Shown here piece after piece: positions 1 through 8,810 of a stretch of DNA of 43,731 bases. This stretch comes from Deltaproteobacteria bacterium (GTDB taxonomy: Bacteria > UBA10199 > JACPAL01). The stretch is from NCBI GenBank assembly GCA_016180855.1, contig JACPAL010000012.1, positions 1-43,731 on the forward strand, read 5' to 3'. Position 1 is the stretch's first letter. Every line of letters starts with the position of its first letter. A program made the position numbers and the translations under genes. Below the pieces are notes generated by a model. The model was not told the origin of the DNA and did no database searches. It saw only the letters and a list, made by a program, of their open reading frames with translations.

Positions 1-824
1 GCCCGGAGCGGATTGACAATAAAAAGGTGCTGGGTTCCACGATTGGCGAGTTGCAACTCATCCGGATCGGTCGCAATCTTTTCGAGCGCATTGGCCAGAG
101 CATTTGGGTTTCGTGTGAGCTCAACCGCCGTATTATCTGCCAACAATTCTCGATGACGCGACATCGCAAACTGGATCATCTTGGCAACAAGCGGCGCCAG
201 AATCGCCAAGACAACAGCGAGGAGGATCATCACAATCTGCAACTGCCCACCCCCCTGCCCTCTCCTTCTCCCACCAAACCTCATCTGCCTCATCACCATG
301 TCGCAAATCATCGCGACCGCCCCGACCAAAACCGCCATGAGGATGGCAAAGCGGGTATCAAAATTTTTAATATGCCCCATCTCATGCCCGATCACCGCCT
401 GCAGCTCCTCACGATTCAGTCTCTCCATCAACCCGGTTGTAATCGCAATCGACGCCTTGTCGGGAGATCGCCCCGTTGCAAAGGCGTTGGAGGCAGGGGA
501 GTGAATGACAAAAACCTTCGGTGGTTTTAAACCCGCGGCAATCGCCATCTCTTCCACTACATTCATCAATTGCTGGTTGGCTCCCGGTTCAGCAGGCTTC
601 GCCCCCATCATAAAGAGGACGACCTTATCCCCCACAAAGAGAGAGAAAAGGGAGTAGACCAAAGAGCCCAAGAGCGCCGGGACAACACCAAAGAACGGAT
701 CCCCGTAAAAAAAGCGGCCGATCAGGTACCCGACAAAGACAAACAGGGCAATGACACCTAAGATAAGAAAATAGGTGTTCCGCTTGTTACGGGAGATCTG
801 ATCGTAGAGATGAGGAGCCGCCAT
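1..824 (-). CDS. htpX: M48 family zinc metalloprotease (HtpX-like), 3' end cut by window
   Basis: Reading leftward from an ATG at 824, an open frame of 274 codons runs off the window edge, so the C-terminus is missing. It has two N-terminal membrane segments (about residues 18-40 and 44-72), a zinc-binding HEMGH motif in the middle, two more hydrophobic helices, and then a segment resembling the RHRELLAD region that supplies the downstream Glu ligand in M48 proteases. This is the layout of HtpX/Ste24-type membrane proteases, which degrade misfolded membrane proteins. It follows lemA with a 19-bp gap, a common pairing. The family call is firm. The symbol htpX is less certain because several M48 subfamilies share this layout. 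Confidence 0.88.
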   Translation of the reverse strand, partial: MAAPHLYDQISRNKRNTYFLILGVIALFVFVGYLIGRFFYGDPFFGVVPALLGSLVYSLFSLFVGDKVVLFMMGAKPAEPGANQQLMNVVEEMAIAAGLKPPKVFVIHSPASNAFATGRSPDKASIAITTGLMERLNREELQAVIGHEMGHIKNFDTRFAILMAVLVGAVAMICDMVMRQMRFGGRRRGQGGGQLQIVMILLAVVLAILAPLVAKMIQFAMSRHRELLADNTAVELTRNPNALANALEKIATDPDELQLANRGTQHLFIVNPLR

Positions 825-843
825 AACGACGAGTCATCCGTTC

Positions 844-1398
844 TTAGAATTGCACCTTTACATTTTTTCGCTCTTCCGGATTCTCCACCACAAAAAACTC
901 CTCGGCCTTAAATCCAAACATTCCCGCCAGCATATTCGCCGGAAAGGCCTGAATCTTGGTGTTGTAGGTTGCCGTGGTGTCATTATAAAACTGCCGTGCA
1001 AAGGAGAGCTTGTTTTCGGTTGAGGCGAGTTCCTCTTGCAAGCGGAGAAAGTTCTGGTTCGCCTTGAGATCAGGATAACTTTCCGTGACGGCAAACAACG
1101 TCTTGAGTGTCCCGGACAACATGTTTTCCGCCTGACTCGCCTCCTTCGGAGAGTGGGCTTGGGTCGCCATGTTTCGTGCCTGCATCACCTTCTCCAGGGT
1201 CTCCTTTTCATGCTTGGCATAACCCTTAACGGTTTCGACGAGATTAGGGATCAGATCGTAACGACGCTTGAGTTGGACATCAATCTGCGACCAGGCATTC
1301 TTGACCTGCTGCCTCCAGAAGACGAGGCGGTTATATAAAAAGATCGCGGCAACAACAGCAGCACCAATGACTAATAAAAGTATCAAACCTGTTCCCAT
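844..1398 (-). CDS. lemA: LemA family protein
   Basis: The protein has 184 residues. A single N-terminal membrane anchor (about residues 3-22) is followed by the helical LemA domain, with the typical NAWSQIDVQLKRRYDLIPNL stretch and a C-terminal segment about FPANMLAGMFGF. LemA proteins are membrane-anchored coiled-coil proteins of poorly known function, often encoded beside M48 proteases, as here. I chose the ATG at 1398 over an upstream one at 1455 because AAGGGGG lies just before it and the anchor then starts at the N-terminus. It is probably cotranscribed with the downstream protease gene. Confidence 0.93.
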   Translation of the reverse strand: MGTGLILLLVIGAAVVAAIFLYNRLVFWRQQVKNAWSQIDVQLKRRYDLIPNLVETVKGYAKHEKETLEKVMQARNMATQAHSPKEASQAENMLSGTLKTLFAVTESYPDLKANQNFLRLQEELASTENKLSFARQFYNDTTATYNTKIQAFPANMLAGMFGFKAEEFFVVENPEERKNVKVQF

Positions 1399-1525
1399 GG
1401 TATCCCCCTTTTTCTTAAGATGAATGAGTGTAGTAAATTGTGGAAAAACCAGCAATCAAAATTCTTAAAATATTATTTCCTTCTCCCTCTAAAAGTGCTA
1501 CCTTGCTCCAATCCAAGGGGGGGGT

Positions 1526-2122
1526 ATGAAGAAACTATCTCTGATCGTTGTTTTTTTTGTGATTGGATTGCTCCGGTTGGCCTTAGCCGAGATTCCACCC
1601 CACCCTGAATACAACGCCGATATGATCTCCACGAACAAGAAGGGAAAAATCGTCAGTGAAGGAAAGATTTATATCGGAAAGGCTGCGGGGAAACTGGATA
1701 TGACGATGGGGAAAAACCGTCAGATCCAGTTTTTCCGTTTCGACTCTTCAAAAATTACACACTGTATGCCGGAAAATCAATCTTGCATGGAGATGACGAT
1801 GGATTTTAACGCCTTTATGAACCAAGATTGGAAGGGGTGGAATGAAAACTGCTCTGGCGAAGAGACGATTGACGGACATCCCTGCAAGGTTTGTCAGATT
1901 GAGGGAAAGTTTTTGGGGAAGACAAGGAAATCAACAATCTGGAAGGCCCAGGACCTCATGGGGACGGTTGTCAAGACGCTCGATGAAAAAGGTAATAAAA
2001 TGGAACTCAAGAATGTCGCCCAAGGCCCCCAACCGGATGAACTTTTTATTCCACCCGCTGAATATAGAAAAATAGGTCTCCCGGGAGATATGGGGAAGGC
2101 CCTCAAGGGGTTGTTTCAATAG
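1526..2122 (+). CDS. Secreted protein of unknown function, LolA/DUF4412-like
   Basis: The protein has 198 residues with a clear Sec signal peptide (hydrophobic core about residues 4-20, probable cleavage after ALA). The mature part is rich in beta-prone segments, contains four cysteines (CMPENQSC and a CSG...CKVC region) and reads like the small periplasmic proteins that resemble LolA/LolB or DUF4412, which bind lipids. That likeness is only a general impression. A GGGGGGG stretch just before the ATG serves as ribosome-binding site. It is followed 21 bp later by another secreted protein on the same strand, so the two are probably one operon. The exact function is unknown. Confidence 0.75.
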   Translation: MKKLSLIVVFFVIGLLRLALAEIPPHPEYNADMISTNKKGKIVSEGKIYIGKAAGKLDMTMGKNRQIQFFRFDSSKITHCMPENQSCMEMTMDFNAFMNQDWKGWNENCSGEETIDGHPCKVCQIEGKFLGKTRKSTIWKAQDLMGTVVKTLDEKGNKMELKNVAQGPQPDELFIPPAEYRKIGLPGDMGKALKGLFQ

Positions 2123-2143
2123 TTTAAAACGAAGGAGTCCATT

Positions 2144-2758
2144 ATGAAGACAAGACAACTTTTGTTCGTGTTGCCTGCCACTTTTTTTCTGGGGCTCGGT
2201 TTAGTTCACGCCCAATCGGTCGCAGTCTATCCAGTCAAGACAGAAGGATTTGAGCTCAACCAGAGTGAAGTCCTGGAAATGCACCGGATTGCAATGCAGG
2301 CCTGTTATGACGCCGGCCTTAAATGCAGCGGACGTGGCCAGACAACCGCCTCCGTTCAGAGGGAACAACAGTTTACCGGTGGAGGTCAGATTGCCGGTGC
2401 CCAGTATATCTCCGAGTGTGTTTTGGTAGGAAAAACGGAAGATCGATTCAATGTCGGTCTAAAAAACAAGAGCCTCAAGGTATTGGGTGGAGGGTTTAAA
2501 AAGGTGGGAGGGATCACCCTCGGCGGAGGAACACAGCTTGAGACAAGCGGGCTTCACTTCGGCGGTGGTGGGATGAACCTCGCATGCCAGTTTTCAAGTA
2601 CCGCTGACGGCACACTGGTCTATTCGGAATCGGAAGAAAAAATGGGATTCTCCGGCGCGCTTGTTCTTGCCGAAGGGAAATCCTCTAATGTAAAAAAGCT
2701 GCAAAAGTCCTTTAAAAAGATCTTCGAGCACGCCAAACCAAAACTGGCGAGTCAATGA
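2144..2758 (+). CDS. Secreted glycine-rich protein of unknown function
   Basis: The protein has 204 residues: a Sec signal peptide ending near VHA, then a domain with two cysteines (CYDAGLKC) and a glycine-rich middle (GGGFKKVGGITLGGG, HFGGGG), ending in a lysine-rich tail. A strong AAGGAG precedes the ATG. It lies 21 bp after the previous secreted-protein gene. Alternating Gly and hydrophobic residues suggest a beta-rich envelope protein. I do not recognise a family, and no catalytic motif is visible. Confidence 0.72.
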   Translation: MKTRQLLFVLPATFFLGLGLVHAQSVAVYPVKTEGFELNQSEVLEMHRIAMQACYDAGLKCSGRGQTTASVQREQQFTGGGQIAGAQYISECVLVGKTEDRFNVGLKNKSLKVLGGGFKKVGGITLGGGTQLETSGLHFGGGGMNLACQFSSTADGTLVYSESEEKMGFSGALVLAEGKSSNVKKLQKSFKKIFEHAKPKLASQ

Positions 2759-2780
2759 ATGGCCCCTGGTTAAAAGGCAA

Positions 2781-2815
2781 TTGACTACACTTCAGGATTA
2801 CTTTACAATCCTGAA
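2781..2815 (+). promoter_or_regulatory. Promoter with overlapping palindromic operator, leaderless start
   Basis: TTGACT (2781-2786) and TACAAT (2804-2809) are separated by exactly 17 bp, a near-consensus sigma-70 promoter. The predicted start of transcription falls within a base or two of the ATG at 2818, so the mRNA is probably leaderless, in keeping with the absence of a Shine-Dalgarno sequence. A perfect 9-bp inverted repeat, TTCAGGATT / AATCCTGAA (2791-2799 and 2807-2815), wraps the -10 box and is well placed as a repressor operator. The binding protein is unknown. Confidence 0.65.
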
Positions 2816-2817
2816 TC

Positions 2818-3975
2818 ATGATACATAGATTATGTAGCTTGCCGAAAAAACAGTCTTTTTTCCTTTTTGGCCCTCGTCAAACCGGCAAAAGCACCTTGAT
2901 TGAATCGATCTGGAGGGAACATGTCTGGCATATCGATCTCTTGCATTATGAAGAGTTCTTAAAATACTCAAAGGCCCCAGACCTTTTTCGAAGGGAAGCC
3001 ATTCAAAAGATCAACAAGGAAAAAATTTCTACGATCTTCGTGGATGAAATCCAGCGAGTACCATTAATTTTAAACGAAGTTCACTCTCTCATGGAATCGG
3101 TTTCCTGTCAGTTCATCTTGAGCGGCTCCAGCGCGCGCAAACTTAAAAGAGGTGGCGCCAATCTCCTTGCAGGACGGGCTATCCAACGTTTCCTTTTTCC
3201 TTTTATTTACCAGGAAATCCATGATGAGTTCGATCTGGAGGATTGTTTACGATTTGGCTCCCTTCCAGCCATCTACAAAAAGACGGAGCGAGAAAAGATC
3301 GATATTCTCACAGCCTATACGGAAACGTATCTCAAAGAGGAGATTCAGGCAGAAGGATTAGTGCGAAATCTTGGAGGATTTTCCCGTTTTCTGGAAATAG
3401 CATCCGCCCAATCCGGAGAACTCGTTGATTTTACCGCCCTCGGAAGAGAGGCCCAGCTAACAGCACGCACTGTCCAGTCCTATTATGAAATTTTAGAAGA
3501 AACCCTGATTGGGTTGCGCCTGCCTCCCTGGAAAAAAAGTGTCCGAAAGCGCCTCACGGCTCATCCAAAATTCTATTTCTTCGATACCGGAGTCACTAAT
3601 AGCCTCAATCGCCGTTTGTTGGCTCCACCCGATCCCCTTTTGCGAGGACGCCTGTTTGAACAATGGGTTATTCTCGAAACCCACCGTCTCCTTTCTTACA
3701 AGCAGAGCGAAGCCCGTTTGTTTTATTGGCGTACGAATACAGGTGCCGAGGTTGATTTGTTGATTGAAAAACATGGAAAAATCGTTGCGGCTTTTGAAAT
3801 CAAGGCTTCTCGAAGCGTTAATCGTGCCGATCTTTCAGGACTGAGGTCCTTCAGTGAGGATTATTCCAGAACTAAATTTTTTGCCATTTCGAATGTCCCG
3901 AATGCCTATGAAATTGACGCTGTCCTTGTTCTTCCCTGGCAGGAATATCTTGAATCCCTCGAACAATTCCTTTGA
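2818..3975 (+). CDS. AAA_14 / DUF4143 family ATPase
   Basis: The protein has 385 residues. The N-terminal AAA_14 domain has a Walker A motif, GPRQTGKST (about residues 18-26), and a Walker B-like IFVDEIQR (about 73-80), with a sensor-like SGSSARKL. The C-terminal DUF4143 domain contains FYFFDTGVTN, then a nuclease-like segment with YWRTNTGAEVDLLIE and AFEIKAS, which resembles a PD-(D/E)xK core. These STAND-like ATPases are widespread, often in many copies per genome, and are poorly understood; links to toxin-antitoxin or defence functions have been proposed. The gene stands alone with its own promoter. A decayed relative lies at about 22.5 kb. Confidence 0.9.
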   Translation: MIHRLCSLPKKQSFFLFGPRQTGKSTLIESIWREHVWHIDLLHYEEFLKYSKAPDLFRREAIQKINKEKISTIFVDEIQRVPLILNEVHSLMESVSCQFILSGSSARKLKRGGANLLAGRAIQRFLFPFIYQEIHDEFDLEDCLRFGSLPAIYKKTEREKIDILTAYTETYLKEEIQAEGLVRNLGGFSRFLEIASAQSGELVDFTALGREAQLTARTVQSYYEILEETLIGLRLPPWKKSVRKRLTAHPKFYFFDTGVTNSLNRRLLAPPDPLLRGRLFEQWVILETHRLLSYKQSEARLFYWRTNTGAEVDLLIEKHGKIVAAFEIKASRSVNRADLSGLRSFSEDYSRTKFFAISNVPNAYEIDAVLVLPWQEYLESLEQFL

Positions 3976-4008
3976 TAACGGTACCCACCGAAATTCACAG
4001 CTGGAGTA

Positions 4009-5163
4009 TTATTCCGACAGGTTTCCAGGAACGACAAGCCGATGTAGCCCTTGACCGTAAGTTGGGATATAGAGTGTCTCATTAGAGGGATTGTAATGAA
4101 GAGTCACCACATTAAGATTTTCTTCTAAAAGCACCTCAAAGGTCTCACCCCCATTGGTCGATTGCCAAACGCGTCCCCGCATGCCGCAGGCAGGATTATC
4201 CACGCAGTTAGGGGGCATCAATTCCCCGCAGAACATCTGGGATGGATTTTGAGGATTGAGTGCTAATGTGTGGCAGAATAATTGATCTTGAATCTGCTCC
4301 CAGGTATCACCGTTATCCGTAGATTTCCAAAGACGGGGCCCTTCATCATCGGCATAAATAGTATTGTTAACGGGATCAATTTCAATGTCGGTAATATGTT
4401 TATTGTTCTCTTCAAGAAGGGTCTCCCATGTCCTCCCACCATCCCTTGATCTCAGGATGGGAGGGTGATAAGGGGCCCCTTCCAGAAGGCTTTTGGCTCC
4501 CAGTTCCACTCCTAAAAAGAAATGGCCGGATAAATTCTGGGCCACGGCCCAAACGATCCAGGTAGGATGTTCAATACCAAAGGGATAAAAGTTAAAGGAA
4601 AGTCGTCTCCATCGTGTATCCGAGACGTAAATCCCCGACTCCCCCTCATTGACCTGAGGCGCAACGAGCATGGTTCCCCGACGAAATTTAGATCGGTCGA
4701 TCGCAATCGCACGGGCAAACCCCTCACTAAAGGTATAAATCAAATCCCAGGTTAACGCCCCATCGGTCGACTTGTAAAACTTTCCATCCTCACCACTCGC
4801 ATAAAAATGACTCGGCATCTCTCGATCCCCTCGATGCATCGTCATCTGCAGGATATTGTCCCCCAACGTCTTTCGCCAGATACGTCCATCGTTGTCTGAG
4901 ACACATACGATGTGACTCTCTCCTTCATCGATAATAGCAACCAATTTACCGGCAACCGATCGATCGATCAGAAATTCCCTGATATTGGATCGATCGGAGC
5001 AAGGACCCCTTTGAATTGGCAGATTGAGACGGGGCCGTGCCGCTTCTTGGAGTGGCGTCCTCCTGCCCTGCTGGACCTGAGGTCTTGGAAACATTTCTGT
5101 CGCATCAAGAGTTAAAGAAAAAAGAATGAGTAACAGGGACAAACGCCTCACGACAGAGATCAT
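4009..5163 (-). CDS. Secreted BNR/sialidase-repeat beta-propeller protein
   Basis: The protein has 384 residues with an N-terminal signal peptide (hydrophobic stretch about residues 6-20). At least four Asp-box (BNR) repeats are visible, of the type S-T/R-D-x-G-x-T-W: STDGALTWDLI, SRDGGRTWETL, STDNGDTWEQI and STNGGETFEVL. Such repeats build beta-propellers related to photosystem assembly factor Ycf48, sortilin/VPS10 and sialidases, but no sialidase active-site set is evident. GGAAGGTG precedes the ATG. The gene following it, upstream on the minus strand, is a lipoprotein protease candidate. An extracytoplasmic binding or scaffolding role is an inference. Confidence 0.8.
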   Translation of the reverse strand: MISVVRRLSLLLILFSLTLDATEMFPRPQVQQGRRTPLQEAARPRLNLPIQRGPCSDRSNIREFLIDRSVAGKLVAIIDEGESHIVCVSDNDGRIWRKTLGDNILQMTMHRGDREMPSHFYASGEDGKFYKSTDGALTWDLIYTFSEGFARAIAIDRSKFRRGTMLVAPQVNEGESGIYVSDTRWRRLSFNFYPFGIEHPTWIVWAVAQNLSGHFFLGVELGAKSLLEGAPYHPPILRSRDGGRTWETLLEENNKHITDIEIDPVNNTIYADDEGPRLWKSTDNGDTWEQIQDQLFCHTLALNPQNPSQMFCGELMPPNCVDNPACGMRGRVWQSTNGGETFEVLLEENLNVVTLHYNPSNETLYIPTYGQGLHRLVVPGNLSE

Positions 5164-5223
5164 AACACCTTCCTGGAGGGGGTGTCCAGATTCCCAAGTG
5201 CTTGGTTCGCAAATGTCGAAGTA

Positions 5224-7116
5224 CTAAGGTTCATAGCGAAACGTCACCAGAGGGAACGAATCGGTTATCGCACTTTTGTCATTGAGCATATTGAGGGCCA
5301 GCAGAGGGTGAATCGGAATTGGTGGCCCGCCCATTGCGCCCCGCAGAGTCAGGAAAAAGATCGCCCCCTCAACTCGAACCGGATCAGTGGAATAATCACT
5401 GAACAAGACCAATCCTGAAAAAGAGGTCCGGGCCTTCATATTATTACTATGCGCCAGATAGACACCATTGTTGCCCCGAAGATTGATCGATAAAGGGCCG
5501 ATATTATCAAGCCGATGGAGACCTAAGGGGATCTTTCTTCGCTCGGAACCGTCTTGGGAGATCACCTGAACAAGTAGCTGATAGGTGTTTGGTCCATCGC
5601 CCAATACATCAAAGTATTGAACACCCTGATTTGTCTCGTAACCAGCCTTCAGATTTCGAGTAAAGCTGATTTTGGGACTTCTTAAGTCATCCTTATAGAA
5701 GTGAATTCCCCTCTCCCCCCGAATTGCAAAATTTCCGTAACAGGCTGCTGCCTTTTCTTCGGTTAAAAATCCGGCATTTTTCAATAACACAATCTTCACA
5801 TAAGGAATAAGGGTTCGGTTATCGATTTCGTCGGTTGCATTTTGCATCCATTGGCAAACGAGGGGTAATCCTCTTGGTGAATACCGAGGCGCCTGAATTT
5901 GCTCCACATAGGTCGCCAGATCTTCTGCAGGAGCACTCCCCCCATAATTTCTGGCAAATCCCCCGCGAGCTGCGGCCTCATTTCCAAGCTGAGGCCAACC
6001 GTCTCCCACGTAGTCCCCTGCGACCCCAAATTGCTTTCCCTGCATCTGCATCATGGTCCACAGGCCGAGAAAGTCCTGATAAAGCCGGATCCCCAGGCGT
6101 TCGACAGTCCTCTGGGCCAGATCCCTGATCTCTGGAGGCCACTGGGCGATCGGCGATTCGTTACCCATCATTTCTCGCAGGGCGGCCTGACCGGGGTCTC
6201 TGGCTACAGAATAAAAGGTAAGCAAATGCTCATAAGCATGGGCCAGCTCATGAACCATATAGCCCTGACACCCCTGATTATCCATTTGCCACACGTTGAT
6301 CAGGATAACGGAACCAACGGTTGAGGCGCACGCTCGTTCATTCGGTTTATAGTCGGCAAATCCGATTAAAGTTACGGCCGACAATGTGGGGGGAGCTGCC
6401 TCCCGCATCTGTTGTGCAATCTCTTGCACCCACTCCGAAGGGGGCGGGTCGTAAACCCTCTCGATCTTCTCCTGAAGCACCTGGGGCAACAAATTCCATG
6501 AGGCATCCTGTCCCAGAATCCTGACATGCTCGACAAATACGTTTGTTGCCTCCCCCTCCTGGGCAAAGACCTGGGGAATAATCGTTAAGAGACTGCTCTT
6601 TGTCGCCATCACGGAGGATAGCGGCGCTCCGTCTCCCAAGGTTGTTGTCTCCAAAACGACCTGACCTCTCGGACTCATAACGGTCAGTTTGTCGATCGGT
6701 TCATCAACCTTGATCCAGACATGGGTCGTTCGGTTCCCTGTGAATTTGATCGTCTGCGAAACGGGATTCCCCGCCTGATCCACCCCTTCCGAATGGATCT
6801 CGTCCGGGAAATAAAAGGGGTAGGCCGCCTTTCTTTTTTCTCCGCTCCAAACCACCACTGCAAAGTTTCCAACAGGCTGCGGTGTCAACTGAAAGGAAGA
6901 ATCAACGCGCGATAATTCAACCGTACTCACTTGATCGCCGGAAAGCTTCAATACCCACTTCAAATAAACCCCCGGCACCCGCCATGATTCTGTTTTTACG
7001 GCTTTTGTCTTTGACTCTGTCTTTACTTGAGGAGACGGCTTGGAGGAACAGGCCTTACAACCGGAGATACCAAAGGCCAAGAGGGGGATGAGAAAAACGA
7101 GATACCTTGGCTGCAC
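5224..7116 (-). CDS. Lipoprotein with HExxH zinc metallopeptidase motif
   Basis: The protein has about 630 residues. A short positive N-terminus and a hydrophobic core end in the lipobox-like ISGC, so it is probably an exported lipoprotein. Near the middle lies HELAHAYEH, and about 105 residues later AEDLATYVE, a spacing and sequence expected for a zinc HExxH site with a downstream Glu ligand as in gluzincin-like peptidases. The N-terminal ~190 residues look like a beta-sandwich. No named family is recognised. I favour the GTG at 7116; a TTG at 7134 in the same frame is possible, and neither has a strong ribosome-binding site. It is divergent from the small membrane protein at 7213. Confidence 0.7.
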   Translation of the reverse strand: MQPRYLVFLIPLLAFGISGCKACSSKPSPQVKTESKTKAVKTESWRVPGVYLKWVLKLSGDQVSTVELSRVDSSFQLTPQPVGNFAVVVWSGEKRKAAYPFYFPDEIHSEGVDQAGNPVSQTIKFTGNRTTHVWIKVDEPIDKLTVMSPRGQVVLETTTLGDGAPLSSVMATKSSLLTIIPQVFAQEGEATNVFVEHVRILGQDASWNLLPQVLQEKIERVYDPPPSEWVQEIAQQMREAAPPTLSAVTLIGFADYKPNERACASTVGSVILINVWQMDNQGCQGYMVHELAHAYEHLLTFYSVARDPGQAALREMMGNESPIAQWPPEIRDLAQRTVERLGIRLYQDFLGLWTMMQMQGKQFGVAGDYVGDGWPQLGNEAAARGGFARNYGGSAPAEDLATYVEQIQAPRYSPRGLPLVCQWMQNATDEIDNRTLIPYVKIVLLKNAGFLTEEKAAACYGNFAIRGERGIHFYKDDLRSPKISFTRNLKAGYETNQGVQYFDVLGDGPNTYQLLVQVISQDGSERRKIPLGLHRLDNIGPLSINLRGNNGVYLAHSNNMKARTSFSGLVLFSDYSTDPVRVEGAIFFLTLRGAMGGPPIPIHPLLALNMLNDKSAITDSFPLVTFRYEP

Positions 7117-7212
7117 GGTTGTACCGTTTACCAAAATAATACCAGTTTAGCCATTTTATTTTCGACAACCCCCCCCCTCTTATGTTACACGCCCTTGAAA
7201 AAGGGGGACCCT

Positions 7213-7506
7213 ATGGGACATTTCATGCCGTATCAGATGCATGTCGCACTGGCCTTGCAGTTCATCGCACTGGTTTCAGGAGTGCTTCTCTTGAACAAGG
7301 CGTGTGGAGACGGTTTCTTCTGCAAGAAAACCGGAAAGATCATTGGCGGATTCGTCACGATTGCCACGATCCTTTCAATTCTCTGCCTCTCCTACATCGG
7401 GATCAAACGGTGTTGCCACAAAGGTGACGCTGGCAGCTACGAAGGCTGGCATCACCCACCTGTTGAAGCGCCCGGCTTACCTGAAGCCGGAAAACCGACG
7501 AATTAA
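7213..7506 (+). CDS. Small two-helix membrane protein of unknown function
   Basis: The protein has 97 residues. Two hydrophobic helices (about residues 9-27 and 41-63) are separated by a cysteine-containing loop (ACGDGFFCKKTG), followed by CC and a proline-rich polar tail. The ATG at 7213 has AAAAAGGGGG about 6 bp upstream, which is why I prefer it to in-frame starts further left that would lie inside the divergent gene. Its position beside a run of cytochrome genes suggests an accessory membrane protein, but the gene is on the opposite strand and convergent with them. I do not recognise a family. Confidence 0.6.
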   Translation: MGHFMPYQMHVALALQFIALVSGVLLLNKACGDGFFCKKTGKIIGGFVTIATILSILCLSYIGIKRCCHKGDAGSYEGWHHPPVEAPGLPEAGKPTN

Positions 7507-7541
7507 CAGTACACTGATGGGTGTGTTGAAAAATGGCTTTT

Positions 7542-7667
7542 GGGGACTGTTCAAAAATGCCCAGCTGCAAGGCACCCCGAGGAAGCCGCGACGCAGGCGT
7601 ACTTGAAGGTACGTCGAGGAGCCAGCGACGAGGGGAACGCAGCAGATGGCATTTTTCAACAGTCCCC
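7542..7667. repeat. 126-bp palindromic dispersed repeat, copy 1
   Basis: Outer arms at 7542-7560 and 7649-7667 are inverted repeats matching at 18 of 19 positions (GGGGACTGTTcAAAAATGC). Inside are the shared core blocks AGCTGCAAGGC and GCAGCAGATGG and a central hairpin tip CGTAC-N6-7-GTACG. It fills the gap between two convergent genes and ends 3 bp before the cytochrome stop codon, so its RNA hairpin could end transcription from either side. A partial extra arm-like stretch, TGTTGAAAAATGG, lies at 7525-7537. Other copies are at 25663-25788 and 34770-34897. Confidence 0.85.
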
Positions 7668-7670
7668 TGA

Positions 7671-8810
7671 TTACTTTTTAAGGGATTGGATGTACCCGAG
7701 CAGATCATTCAACTCCCCCTTCTCAAAACGGGGCCAAGGGATTTCTTTCTCCTGCATCACCGAATGCATGAAGGGGGTGTGGTTCCACATGGCGGCCACC
7801 ATATCGATTGATGAGGAGGCCTTCGGACTGGCCGAAAGATCGGGACCAGCCCCCTGGATTCCTCCGCCGAGTGAGTGACAAGTATTGCACTGTTTATCGG
7901 CAAAAAGTTTTCGCCCCGCCGTTAAATCCGGCGAAGAATCAAAGTAGTTGAGAAAATAGATATAGGCGACAAGGTCGGCAATCTCCCTCTCGGAGAAGTG
8001 GGGCGCCTCCAGCCCCTGTTCACTCAATCGGGAAAACATCTGAGGGGCATGGTTCCAGAGTCGAGAGACCGTCTGCGTAAGACTCACCTGCAGGCCAAGA
8101 GCGGGGTTCGCCAGGTTCGGCTGGGAACTGTCGTTGCTACCCCCATGGCACTGGGAACATCCCTTGCTGCGATAAACCTTTCTCCCCTCATTGGGGTTTC
8201 CAGGAACTCCATACGTTGTTGCTGACTCGCTCCGTGCCGTTTCCCTCAGGTAGGCAACGAGATCCATCATCTCCACTCCCTCAAAGCGTGGCCAAGGGAT
8301 ACCAAGCCGTGACATTTGTGCCGACATCCGGGGGCCATGATTCCAGAGTGTCTTGGCGAGATAAATCGGTGTCATTCCTCGCGGGAAGGAAGAGGGATCG
8401 GTATGGCAGCGAATACATTGGCGCTCCTTGAAGAGCCCCTTTCCGCGTGTCGAGTTCCCCGGCTCATCAAAATAGTTTACATAATAAAGGAAGGCGATCA
8501 GATTCTCAATCTCGGCTCCGGTCAGATGGGGACGAATAATCTTCATCTCCCGCATCTTCCCCCCCATCGTTTGGGCATTGTTTAACATCGCGCTGGCGAC
8601 ATCAAGACGCGAGCCTTTCAGGTTGATCTTCCCGAGGTCATGACCGATACGACCCCCTTGGCCGAGGATTGAGTGGCACTTCGAACACCCCTTTTCAGAA
8701 AAGAGATGGTCGCCCTGCACGGGACTTTGCGGAAAATTTTGCTGTCCGAATCCGATGACAGGAGAAATCAAAATCGCCAACAGGAGCCAACTGACAGAAG
8801 AGATCCTCAT
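7671..8810 (-). CDS. Four-heme periplasmic cytochrome c (four tandem class I-like domains)
   Basis: The protein has 379 residues with a Sec signal peptide (cleavage near GFG). Four CxxCH sites (CSKCH, CIRCH, CSQCH, CNTCH) are spaced about 90 residues apart, each heading a repeat of one cytochrome domain. Repeats 2-4 each carry WNHxPxM, whose Met is a candidate sixth heme ligand; repeat 1 has a degenerate version. The protein thus arose by internal quadruplication. It overlaps the NrfD-like gene by 4 bp (ATGA), so it is translationally coupled to that complex and is probably its electron outlet to periplasmic carriers or the oxidase. Confidence 0.88.
   Translation of the reverse strand: MRISSVSWLLLAILISPVIGFGQQNFPQSPVQGDHLFSEKGCSKCHSILGQGGRIGHDLGKINLKGSRLDVASAMLNNAQTMGGKMREMKIIRPHLTGAEIENLIAFLYYVNYFDEPGNSTRGKGLFKERQCIRCHTDPSSFPRGMTPIYLAKTLWNHGPRMSAQMSRLGIPWPRFEGVEMMDLVAYLRETARSESATTYGVPGNPNEGRKVYRSKGCSQCHGGSNDSSQPNLANPALGLQVSLTQTVSRLWNHAPQMFSRLSEQGLEAPHFSEREIADLVAYIYFLNYFDSSPDLTAGRKLFADKQCNTCHSLGGGIQGAGPDLSASPKASSSIDMVAAMWNHTPFMHSVMQEKEIPWPRFEKGELNDLLGYIQSLKK

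Noticed and set aside
7542-7667. Terminal inverted repeats of an insertion sequence
   Set aside because: There is no transposase frame between the arms, the length is only 126 bp and no clear target-site duplication is visible.
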